Below, one piece after another: positions 1-8,774 of a DNA stretch of 64,000 bases (its first letter is position 1; the number at the start of each line of letters is the position of its first letter). The translations under genes were made by a program, and so were the position numbers. This DNA is from Lachnospiraceae bacterium (GTDB taxonomy: Bacteria; Bacillota; Clostridia; Lachnospirales; Lachnospiraceae). Location: positions 1-64,000 of the forward strand of contig JAAUZY010000066.1 in NCBI GenBank assembly GCA_014804355.1. The letters are read 5' to 3'. The notes under the pieces were generated by a model. The model was not told the DNA's origin, did not search any database, and saw only the letters and a program-made list of their open reading frames with translations.

Positions 1-1
1 T

Positions 2-121
2 AAAGTAAGAGATTATTTTATGAAAATTCAGAGTAATCAGCTTGAGAACCAAGAACTTACGTCATTACGGGATTACCTATTGCCATTGTTAATGAATGGA
101 CAAATTAAATTTATAGATTAA
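2..121 (+). CDS. hsdS: Type I restriction-modification specificity subunit (HsdS), C-terminal end only
   Basis: Frame 2 reads KVRDYFMKIQSNQLENQELTSLRDYLLPLLMNGQIKFID*, matching the typical HsdS C-terminal ending (ENQxLxxLRDxLLPxLMNGQ). Starts outside the window. Confidence 0.8.
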   Translation, partial: KVRDYFMKIQSNQLENQELTSLRDYLLPLLMNGQIKFID

Positions 122-407
122 TATGTTAAAGGGACTGTTATAGATTGTATGCATTGATGTGAAGGAGAAAAGTACGTTTGGATAATTGGATTAATATACT
201 GGATGAAAATATCTTAAAAACCAATATTAATTTTGCAATTTTGTTTGTGTTAAATTTTGAGTGCTTAAAAGATTTTATTGTAACACAAATTAGAGAGTTT
301 TATAGCGAAGTAGCGATTAAAGATGGCAAAATATGCTATGAAGAGACAGAGTCTTATAAAACAGAAGTAAGATCTTTGGAAAATAATATAGAAAATGCAT
401 CATTGCG

Positions 408-411
408 ATGG
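408..411. repeat. Target-site duplication, left copy (ATGG)
   Basis: ATGG immediately before TGTTAG; matching copy at 2748-2751. Confidence 0.85.
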
Positions 412-505
412 TGTTAGCGTCGGGAGAAATTAGCCATTTAGAGTCGGGAGAAAATGACCAATCTCAGCCGAACAGAAACGACCAATGCACCAGTTTTTCC
501 TTTCT

Positions 506-1309
506 TTAATGTTGTGGTTTAGGCAGTGCCGATGGTGCACCGGCTGATAACGCTATCGTTTCACATTTTTGCCCACGATAGCTGTTGCCTTTGATCATAA
601 ATACTGTGGCATCATCAAATATACGGTCAAGAGCACATAGCAGTGAGGAATCTTCGTTGAAGAACTCTCCCCATTTATCAGGACCTTTATTACTGGTAAA
701 TATCATCATATTTGGTCCTTCTTTATTGTATCTGCGGTCGATGATATCAAAAAACATCCTTGTGTTTTCTTTATCAAAAACGCATCTTCCCACCTCATCG
801 ATGATCAGGCAGGAGGGCTTTACCAGACCATTGATCGTACTGCTTTCCCGCCCATATCTGCGCGCATCTGTCAGACGCTGGTTCAGCTCAGTTGCTTTTA
901 AGAAATACGCCTTCAGGCCGTTCTGGCAGCACTTCCGCCCATAAGCCATCGCCAGATGCGTTTTGCCAACTCCCTGCGGGCCTATAAACGCAAGATTTTT
1001 ATGTGCATAGAGCGCAGACAATGCTGGCAGATTTTTAAGGGCATCCGTCTGTTTTCCATGAAGCTGCCCAAAATCAAAGCCCTCAAAGGTTTTTGGCTCT
1101 TTTAATGGCAGACGGCTCAGACGCAGCAGAGTTGAAACGATGTTCTCTTTCTTCTTCTGCTGCAGATGCATAAGAATTTCAGCAACTGCCTGTATGTTTT
1201 CCCAGGTGTATTCACGGTCAACTGCAAGCTGAGCCATTTCCTGTGCATTAAGATCAAGATTCAGATATTTAGCAGCGTTCTGGATCTGTTCAAAAAGCGA
1301 TTCATTCAT
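506..1309 (-). CDS. istB: IS21-family helper ATPase IstB
   Basis: AAA+ ATPase with GPQGVGKTHLAMAYG Walker A and LIIDEVG Walker B. Likely start MNESLFEQIQ at 1309 overlaps the istA stop. Confidence 0.93.
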   Translation of the reverse strand: MNESLFEQIQNAAKYLNLDLNAQEMAQLAVDREYTWENIQAVAEILMHLQQKKKENIVSTLLRLSRLPLKEPKTFEGFDFGQLHGKQTDALKNLPALSALYAHKNLAFIGPQGVGKTHLAMAYGRKCCQNGLKAYFLKATELNQRLTDARRYGRESSTINGLVKPSCLIIDEVGRCVFDKENTRMFFDIIDRRYNKEGPNMMIFTSNKGPDKWGEFFNEDSSLLCALDRIFDDATVFMIKGNSYRGQKCETIALSAGAPSALPKPQH

Positions 1310-2615
1310 CCCACAGCCCCTCCTCAAAGTTAAACCTGCTGAAACCGGGGTCATACGGTGGCGGGGCAAGCTGTTTGATCTGTACCTTTACCGGTGCGGT
1401 GGGCTTTTCTTCCGGCTGCTCTGTAGTATACTGGTCTCTGCAGAAGCTGTCCCGGCGGCTCCATGTTACATCATGTGTAGTAAGAACCTTTGTCATGCCA
1501 GTATCGTATATATAGAGTATGTAACCGTCTCTTTTTATGCGGCAGGTTTTTCCGGTATACCAGTAGGGAACGCCAAAACGGCGCCCGTCATAGTGGACAA
1601 AGCCATCAAAGGATATCTTACGCTCCGGGCACAGGTAGTACGATAATTCGACCGTTTCTTCAAGTACAGCAGCATTCTTCATACACTCCATCGTATGTTT
1701 ATCATTCGGAATACAGTCAACTGCACGGTGATAAATGCTGTTTTGGGTATCACACCAGCGGACTGCTTCATAATTCAGAGCTGTGATCTCATTGAAAATG
1801 CGTCCCGGAAGGAAGTTGTCTTTTACGAACCGTACCAGACGCTCGACGGCTCCTTTGGTAAACGGATGCCTCGGCTTGCACAGTTTTGTTTTAAAGCAGA
1901 GATTGCCCATGAACAGATCATAATCTTTCTGCCAGATTGGATGCCCCTGTTCGTCACGACGGATCACAACACTCTTCATGTTGTCCGTCAGGATATACTC
2001 AGGAATCCCCATATACAAAAATGCATGGATCATTCCGATAAATAAATTCTCCTGTTTTGCATTTGGAAAAAATTCGACATACCGCTGCCCACAGCAGTGG
2101 CAGATCATGGCAAAACAGGCAACTTTATATGTGTCGCCGGAAGCATCTTCCACTTCAACAAATCCCCAGTCCATCTGGTAAGATTCTCCCGGTGCGGTAT
2201 GGTAACGCCGCCCACGGCTTCCCTGGGGCGCTATAAGCTGCCTCCTGGGTGGAATAAGTTCTTTATGGCTGGAAATATACTCTTTAACGATGGTCAGGCC
2301 ACCCTGAAAACCATTCTCTTTTAATCTGTCATAGCAGACAGAAGAATTGGTGACTCCTTTCCGGAGGAGTTCGTCAATAATACCTGTAAAGCCCGTCAAA
2401 AGAGTATGCTCGGCTTTCCGTCCGGTAAGGGCATGTGGAAGGTCAATAAATCCTGATTTCTTGATCCTGCGCAGTTTGGCCCGTGAAATACCTGTCCTGC
2501 GTTCCAATTCCGCAAGATTAACCTTGCCAAGATCAAATTTTTCACCCTGCTCCATCTTCATTTCAGAGAGGGTTTGTGCTATTATTTCAGTTAAGTCATT
2601 GTGTTTTTCTCCCAT
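1302..2615 (-). CDS. istA: IS21-family transposase IstA
   Basis: DDE integrase core (YQMDWGFVEV..., ILTDNMKSVV..., PFTKGAVERLVRFVKDNFLPG). Likely start MGEKHNDLTE at 2615 rather than the longer ORF. Confidence 0.93.
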   Translation of the reverse strand: MGEKHNDLTEIIAQTLSEMKMEQGEKFDLGKVNLAELERRTGISRAKLRRIKKSGFIDLPHALTGRKAEHTLLTGFTGIIDELLRKGVTNSSVCYDRLKENGFQGGLTIVKEYISSHKELIPPRRQLIAPQGSRGRRYHTAPGESYQMDWGFVEVEDASGDTYKVACFAMICHCCGQRYVEFFPNAKQENLFIGMIHAFLYMGIPEYILTDNMKSVVIRRDEQGHPIWQKDYDLFMGNLCFKTKLCKPRHPFTKGAVERLVRFVKDNFLPGRIFNEITALNYEAVRWCDTQNSIYHRAVDCIPNDKHTMECMKNAAVLEETVELSYYLCPERKISFDGFVHYDGRRFGVPYWYTGKTCRIKRDGYILYIYDTGMTKVLTTHDVTWSRRDSFCRDQYTTEQPEEKPTAPVKVQIKQLAPPPYDPGFSRFNFEEGLWDE

Positions 2616-2747
2616 AGTGATTTCTACTGATGCATTGGCATACATCATTTTAGAACACAAAAGGGAAAATGCAATGGCTTTTTCTATCCGACTAGAAATG
2701 GTTAATTCTAAGCGGCTCTGGGTGGTCAATTCCGCCCGACCCTAACA

Positions 2748-2751
2748 ATGG
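2748..2751. repeat. Target-site duplication, right copy (ATGG)
   Basis: ATGG immediately after CTAACA; matching copy at 408-411. Confidence 0.85.
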
Positions 2752-3148
2752 TTCATCAATATGGATGCTATTACTGAGGATGATTATGATTTATATCAAA
2801 AAATGCGACTTAGAAGAAATGAAATTATTCATGAACTTCTAAAAAATTTAAACAACGGATTTAGTGAGAATGATGCAATGTTATTAGTGGAATGCTGAAT
2901 ATATATCGGAAAATAGATAAGTGGTGGATTAATGAAATTGAAATACCTACATCAGGAGAGGAGATACCGGAAGATTATGATCCTGAGCAGGTGTGCGGTG
3001 GACAAGCACTGGTTTAGATATGATTAACGATATTGTTGTGGATAATAATAAGGAGCGATATAAGGGCATATTGGATGAATTAAGGAAAATAGGGAGGAGT
3101 TAGGCAGAACATAAATATCATCAACATACTACAATGGAGAAATGATAT

Positions 3149-6100
3149 ATGAAAGAACTTATAGGTGAATTTATTGTTAAAATTCATCAATTGAATATTT
3201 TTTTGCAGAATGATACTATAAATGTAATATTTAATATTATACTAATAGCTATATTGGGCTTAAATATGATTTTATGCCTATGGAATTATAGGCTATGTTC
3301 AAAATATGATTTTAGTTTAGCGAGGTTTGAAATGAGAAAAAATACTGATGAAAAGAATTTTTTAAAGAATACAAAAGAAGAAAACATCAAATCATTATAT
3401 ACAGATTTAACACCGATAGATAATTTAGATGGTGAACAAGAGAGTATAAAAGCATTACATTGGGCGTTAAATAATAAACAAATAAAGAATATTGCGCTCA
3501 CGGGTCCTTATGGATCAGGTAAGAGCAGTGTGATTAATTCCTATCTTAAGTTACATAAAGAATGTAAGGCAATTAAGATTTCGCTGGCTACGTTTGATGG
3601 ATACACTTGGGATAAAATATCTGAATTGCAGCGGCAAGAGAAGTATGATGAAGCAAAGTCATTGCTCAAGGAATCAGAAGATGAATTGGAAAAGGGCGTT
3701 CTCAAGCAGTTATTTTATGGAGTGAACGCTGATAAAATTCCGCTTAGCAGATACAGAAAGCTTCATCATGTGAAGTTATGGAAATATATTGTGTGTGTGC
3801 TTTTTATGTGTGTTGTAATATTATCAACACTTTACTTAGCCATGCCAAATAAAGTGCTGGATTTTTACAATCAAAATTACAGTTCTAAAATTGGTTCACT
3901 TAGTGATATGTCGGTAATATTAGTAGCCTTTCTGGTTTTCGTACTTGGAGCAGGTTGCCTTTTGAAAGTTATAACATCAAAATTCAGAATTAAAGAGATT
4001 AGTGTCGGTGAGGCTAGTGTGCAAGGGGAGGAACTCAGTACAGATTCTGTTTTGAACAAAAATATTGATGAAATGCTATATTTCTTTGAACGAACAAAAT
4101 ATGATGTTGTTTTCGTTGAAGATTTAGACCGGTTTAATACGACATCCATTTTTATTAAATTGCGGGAACTTAATGCAATTTTGAATAATTATGAAATACT
4201 TAAAAGAAAGATTGTATTTGTGTATGCGGTTAAAGATGATTTATTTGGTAAAGAAACTGAAAGAACAAAGTTTTTTGATTTCTTGATTCCTGTAATTCCG
4301 GTTATTAATTCGACTAATTCAGGGGAAATTATGCGCAATTTACTCGGAATGGGAGATAAAAAGATAGATAATAAAGAATATCCCGCCCATAAAATTTCCG
4401 AGGAATTTATCACCATAGTATCTCCGTTTATAAATGATATGCGTATTTTGATTAGTACCATTAATGAATTTTGGATATATAAAAAGACGCTGTTAAATGA
4501 ACATGAAGATTATATGGATGATGAATGTATGTTAGCGCTGATGATATACAAAAATACATACCCCAGCGATTTTGCATTGTTGGAGTGTGAGGCAGGAGAT
4601 ATAAAAGCCGCTTTTGAATATAAAGAAAATGCAATGAAAAATGCAAAAGAAAATCTGGAATTTCAGCGGAAACAATTAGAGTGTAAGCAAAAAGATACGT
4701 TGAAATCACTTAAAGAATTAAAAATTGTGATTTTATCAGAAATTGTAGATAATGAAGGGATTGTATTATATATTACAGTTAATGGTAAAAGATACGATTA
4801 TATAAAACTGTTGTCAGATGAATTTGATTTTGCTTTGTTGAATAATAATTCTATAAATATTACATACAAAGGGAATAATTCTGTCTATAATAGTTCAAAA
4901 CAAATTGGAGTCTTATCTGAATATAATAAAACAGTTGATGAGTTATGTGTTAGATATGATGCACAACGCGCATTTATTGATAAACAAGATGAAGAAATTC
5001 TTCTGGAATTTGAAAAGATAGATAGGAGTATTATCCGGTTACGTGCAAATTCAGTACAACAATTATTAGCAGACTATCCTAAAGAAGATGTACTCCCGGG
5101 GGTAGTATGCAAAAATGAGCTATTAGTACTGCTGCTTCGGCATGGTTATATTAATGAAAACTATGCTGATTATATCAATCATTTTTATCCGGGTAGTATA
5201 TCGAAAGAAGAGTTAAATTTCATTCTTTCAGTTAGAAATTTCAAAAGTCTTAATGATTTTGCGTTCCCTATTAAACATTGCAAAAATGTGGCTAACAAAT
5301 TACTTGACTACGAATTTGAGCAAAAAGAAATTTTGAATTTTGATATGATGGATTATTTATTAAATAGCATATCAAATGAAGTAAAGCTGGCAAAATTAAT
5401 TAAACATCTTACTGACCGTTCTGATTTGAGTTTGAAATTTATTAAAGAGTACATAGAACGAAATAAAAACGTAACGAATTTTTTACAAGCACTATGTCAT
5501 GCAAGTGGTTATATTTGGAAAGATATAGAAAATGATGAGACGCTGTCTAAAGATGCAAAAGATAAGTATCTAAAATTGATTATTGATGCATGTGATATAG
5601 ATGACATTAAGAAAAATGATTATGAAATAGAAGATATGTATGCAGGAGGAATCAGAAATTATATTGAAGAAGATAACCATATTCTCGTTAAATTATCTGG
5701 AATTGAAATTTCCAAGATTAAGGATGTTATTGTGGAATTAGGAATTTGCTTTCATAGTTTAGATTTTGGAGGGGTTGATAGGGAACTATTTGATTTTATT
5801 ATTGAGCAGAGGTGCTACAAATTAAATTATTTGATGATATATGCAATATTTCGAATTATTAAGCCAGAGTGTTTGCCGGTACTTTTTATGAAGAATTTCC
5901 ATTGTATAGAAGAGTCTGGATGTGATTCATTAATCAACTATGTGTATGATAATATGTTAAGTTATGTTACAGATATCATACTGCTGGGAGATAAAAATAC
6001 AGAGGAAAATACTGAAGATGTAGAGAAAATAGTTGAACGGCTGGTTGCTCTTTCAAGGGAGGGAAAATGTAAAAAAGATTTATGTATAAAAGTCATACAA

Positions 6101-7060
6101 AAAGAACATCTGGCATATTGGAAGCAGTTATCTTCATGTTTATCAAATTGTATAGATGAAGAGAAAAAAGATATTTGGGATTATCTATTGGCTAATCAAA
6201 GAGCCGAAGCCTCTTGGGACAATTATATGGAGTATCGTATGCATTATGGTGTTACGGATACGCTTGTTCAATATGCAGATAAGAATATGGATGTATTAGC
6301 TAATAGTCATAGCGAAGATGGCCCAACGGATAGCGTGATTAAAGAACTGCTGATAGCAGATATCTCAATTGAAAGTTTTGAAGTATTGATTAAAGCACAT
6401 CGTGTTAAGGAGTTTACGAATTCATTTATTGAATTTGGGGAAAGGGAAATTGAAATAATGATTGAGGAGCATTATTTTGATTTTACACCTAAAAGCTATA
6501 ATGAACTTAAGGAGAGGGCGGATGGACTTCATACAAAATTTGCAATTGAAAATTATAAAGAATTTTTTGAGCAAATAAATGAATGTGATATAGATATAGA
6601 TGATGTGAAAAAGTTATTAAATGAGGATGCGCTTGATAAGCAAGAAGTTGAATTATTGTTAAATAGTATTTCGCTCGATGATATAGATGAAGAACTGGCG
6701 CTGCAAATGAGAAAACTTGGCGTTGTGATTTCCCAGGTTTATGTTTGCGCGGCATGGGATGTTCTAAAACATGCGGATAGATACCAATTATTCCTCAATC
6801 AGCTAGATGCTTTCACCTTAGACGAAGTGGCACATAGGCTTGATCTGCTTGGAAATCCTTATGACCAGTTTGCTGAACGAAAAAGGCATAAGTATAAATT
6901 GTTTGCTAGCGAATACAATCAGAAATTATGTCAGCGTCTATATGATAGAGGATTCTTATCTTCATGCGATGTTGTGGATGAAAAGGTTGGATTTGATTCG
7001 GAGGCAAACAAAGATAAAACAAAAAAATATATTGTAGGATATGTGAAGAAGAAGGTATAA
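3149..7060 (+). CDS. Large membrane-associated P-loop NTPase, YobI-like
   Basis: 1303 aa. N-terminal TM segment, Walker A GPYGSGKSS, Walker B-like YDVVFVEDLDRF, two more TM segments between them (WKYIVCVLFMCVVILSTLYLAM; MSVILVAFLVFVLGAGCLL), then a long helical C-terminal region. Architecture recalls the YobI P-loop NTPase family. Confidence 0.75.
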   Translation: MKELIGEFIVKIHQLNIFLQNDTINVIFNIILIAILGLNMILCLWNYRLCSKYDFSLARFEMRKNTDEKNFLKNTKEENIKSLYTDLTPIDNLDGEQESIKALHWALNNKQIKNIALTGPYGSGKSSVINSYLKLHKECKAIKISLATFDGYTWDKISELQRQEKYDEAKSLLKESEDELEKGVLKQLFYGVNADKIPLSRYRKLHHVKLWKYIVCVLFMCVVILSTLYLAMPNKVLDFYNQNYSSKIGSLSDMSVILVAFLVFVLGAGCLLKVITSKFRIKEISVGEASVQGEELSTDSVLNKNIDEMLYFFERTKYDVVFVEDLDRFNTTSIFIKLRELNAILNNYEILKRKIVFVYAVKDDLFGKETERTKFFDFLIPVIPVINSTNSGEIMRNLLGMGDKKIDNKEYPAHKISEEFITIVSPFINDMRILISTINEFWIYKKTLLNEHEDYMDDECMLALMIYKNTYPSDFALLECEAGDIKAAFEYKENAMKNAKENLEFQRKQLECKQKDTLKSLKELKIVILSEIVDNEGIVLYITVNGKRYDYIKLLSDEFDFALLNNNSINITYKGNNSVYNSSKQIGVLSEYNKTVDELCVRYDAQRAFIDKQDEEILLEFEKIDRSIIRLRANSVQQLLADYPKEDVLPGVVCKNELLVLLLRHGYINENYADYINHFYPGSISKEELNFILSVRNFKSLNDFAFPIKHCKNVANKLLDYEFEQKEILNFDMMDYLLNSISNEVKLAKLIKHLTDRSDLSLKFIKEYIERNKNVTNFLQALCHASGYIWKDIENDETLSKDAKDKYLKLIIDACDIDDIKKNDYEIEDMYAGGIRNYIEEDNHILVKLSGIEISKIKDVIVELGICFHSLDFGGVDRELFDFIIEQRCYKLNYLMIYAIFRIIKPECLPVLFMKNFHCIEESGCDSLINYVYDNMLSYVTDIILLGDKNTEENTEDVEKIVERLVALSREGKCKKDLCIKVIQKEHLAYWKQLSSCLSNCIDEEKKDIWDYLLANQRAEASWDNYMEYRMHYGVTDTLVQYADKNMDVLANSHSEDGPTDSVIKELLIADISIESFEVLIKAHRVKEFTNSFIEFGEREIEIMIEEHYFDFTPKSYNELKERADGLHTKFAIENYKEFFEQINECDIDIDDVKKLLNEDALDKQEVELLLNSISLDDIDEELALQMRKLGVVISQVYVCAAWDVLKHADRYQLFLNQLDAFTLDEVAHRLDLLGNPYDQFAERKRHKYKLFASEYNQKLCQRLYDRGFLSSCDVVDEKVGFDSEANKDKTKKYIVGYVKKKV

Positions 7061-7120
7061 TATCAATATATAGGCAATCAATAATTGATATTGTATGCGT
7101 AATCAGATTAAATAAAAATT

Positions 7121-8734
7121 TTGTTTATATGTTTGACACAAAGAGGTGACACAGTGACAATCGAAGAAATTTTATCAATGGAAGAAGGGCAGGTATTTGA
7201 TAGAAAGAGCATAGCGATTCATGCAACTGCTTTATCCGATGTAATCTGTGCCTTTGCTAATGCTGACGGTGGGACAATAGCTATTGGCATTTCTGATAAA
7301 ACACGCACTGTTGAAGGTGTAGATTACGAAAATGATAAATTAAATGATTTGTTACGTGTTCCCGTTGATTATTGCCATCCATCGGTACAGGTAAAAACGG
7401 AGATGATACCTTGTACGGACTATAAGGGACGGAATAATCATGTTTTACTGATGCACATTGAAGCAAGCACATTTCTACATGCCAATCATGCAGATGAGGT
7501 TTTTCAGCGTATAGGAGATAAGAGCAAGAAATTATCTTTTGAAGATAGGATGACATTAATGTATGATAAGGGGTTACGTTTCTTTGAAGATGCACTGCTG
7601 TTGGATGCAGATTGGGAAGATATTGATTTAGATTTTCTGACAGAATATCTAAAGAAAATAAAATATGGTAAGTCTGCTAAGGAATATTTATTACAAAATC
7701 ATAACTTTGCTGTAGAAAAGAATGGTATGGTGCAATTCAGTGCCGCTGCGATACTTTTGTTTGGAAATTATCCGCAAAGATTTTTTCCAAGAGCCAGAGT
7801 ACGATTTATTCGATATGATGGTACTGAGGAACTGTTTGGTACGGAAATGAATGTTATTAAGGATGTAATTTTTGAGGGGACAATATTAAAGCAAGTTGAA
7901 GAATCAATCAAATATCTGGCTACGCAGATCAAAGAAAAGACTTACCTTGGTTCAACGGGGTTGTTTGTGACGGAAGAAGAGTATCCGGAATTTGTTCGTC
8001 AAGAGATTATTGTCAATGCAGTAACACATAGAGACTACTCTATTAAAGGAACAGATATTCAAATCAAGATGTTTGATGACCGTATTTGTGTAGAAAGTCC
8101 CGGTAAACTTCCGGGAACGGTGAAATTGGATAATATGCGGACGACACATTTTTCCAGAAATCCCAAGATTGCTGAATTTTTAAGAAACTATGAGTATGTT
8201 AAGGAGTATGGGGAAGGTGTGGATCGTATGTATAGAGAGTTAGAGAATGCTGGTTTAGCAACCCCTGTTTTTCGTATGAATGCATTTATGATGCAAACAA
8301 CAGTATATAATGCGGAAGGTTCAAACGCTAAGATTAATGCCCAAAAGTTAGCGTTTGATAGTCCAAACGCTAAGATTGATGCCCAAAAGTTAGCGTTTGA
8401 AAGTCCAAACGCTAAGATTGATGCCCCCAAATTAACGGTTAAAGAAAAGGCAGATTATTTAAATGTTAAAAAGATAAACATTGATACTTTAAGAAATCGA
8501 ATTATAAACAAGGGATATCAGCAGCCAACGGAAGAAAAGTTATTGAGAATATATGTTGTAATGGAGGTAAATAGAGTTTTTTCTACAAAAGATGTGATGC
8601 AAGAATTATCATGTCCGGATTCTACAGCAAGAAGCATAATGAAAAAACTCCGTGATTTGGATGTTCTTGTGGCCGTTAAGGGTATGGGAAAGGGTAAGTA
8701 TCGATTCAAATATGTAGGTGAAACTATTGAATAA
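7121..8734 (+). CDS. ATP-binding / Schlafen AlbA_2 domain protein (RecG-C-like)
   Basis: DRKSIAIHATALSDVICAFANADGGTIAIGISD (AlbA_2), then FVRQEIIVNAVTHRDYSIKGTDIQIKMFDDRICVESPGKLPG (HATPase-like) and a C-terminal winged-helix region. A GTG at 7154 is an alternative start with AGAGGTGA upstream. Confidence 0.85.
   Translation: MFICLTQRGDTVTIEEILSMEEGQVFDRKSIAIHATALSDVICAFANADGGTIAIGISDKTRTVEGVDYENDKLNDLLRVPVDYCHPSVQVKTEMIPCTDYKGRNNHVLLMHIEASTFLHANHADEVFQRIGDKSKKLSFEDRMTLMYDKGLRFFEDALLLDADWEDIDLDFLTEYLKKIKYGKSAKEYLLQNHNFAVEKNGMVQFSAAAILLFGNYPQRFFPRARVRFIRYDGTEELFGTEMNVIKDVIFEGTILKQVEESIKYLATQIKEKTYLGSTGLFVTEEEYPEFVRQEIIVNAVTHRDYSIKGTDIQIKMFDDRICVESPGKLPGTVKLDNMRTTHFSRNPKIAEFLRNYEYVKEYGEGVDRMYRELENAGLATPVFRMNAFMMQTTVYNAEGSNAKINAQKLAFDSPNAKIDAQKLAFESPNAKIDAPKLTVKEKADYLNVKKINIDTLRNRIINKGYQQPTEEKLLRIYVVMEVNRVFSTKDVMQELSCPDSTARSIMKKLRDLDVLVAVKGMGKGKYRFKYVGETIE
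8323..8440 (+). repeat. Three tandem 42-bp repeats inside the AlbA_2 ORF, each with inverted-repeat arms AAACGCTAA/TTAGCGTTT
   Basis: AAACGCTAAGATTRATGCCCAAAAGTTAGCGTTTGAtAGTCC starts at 8323, 8365 and 8407; the third copy is degenerate. Encodes NAKINAQKLAFDSP/NAKIDAQKLAFESP/NAKIDAPKL. Confidence 0.95.
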
Positions 8735-8748
8735 AAATGAAGTCGAAT

Positions 8749-8774
8749 AAGGCGTACCACACTCAGTACGCCTT
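8749..8774. terminator. Bidirectional hairpin terminator between the AlbA_2 gene and potD
   Basis: AAGGCGTAC-cacactca-GTACGCCTT, perfect 9-bp arms between convergent genes; overlaps the potD stop. Confidence 0.6.

Larger units (their letters stand above)
412..2747 (-). mobile_element. IS21-family insertion sequence (istA/istB), complete
   Basis: Ends TGTTAGCGTCGGG.../...CCCGACCCTAACA are terminal inverted repeats beginning TG and ending CA. Flanking ATGG duplication at 408-411 and 2748-2751. Encodes IstA- and IstB-like proteins. Confidence 0.93.
178..3103 (+). pseudogene. HEPN-motif small protein gene interrupted by an IS21-family element, with probable additional frameshifts
   Basis: Removing 412..2751 joins ...NASLRW (to 411) in frame with FINMDAITEDDYDLYQKMRLRRNEIIHELLKNLNNGFSENDAMLL (from 2752). 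RNEIIH fits the HEPN Rx4-6H motif. Further coding-like sequence continues in other frames to a stop at 3101-3103. Confidence 0.7.

Noticed and set aside
506-1309. DnaC-like replication helicase loader
   Set aside because: Adjacent IstA, shared IS ends and TSD identify it as IstB.
8323-8440. CRISPR-like array
   Set aside because: Repeats are directly tandem (42-bp period, no unique spacers), only three copies, and lie in frame inside a coding gene.
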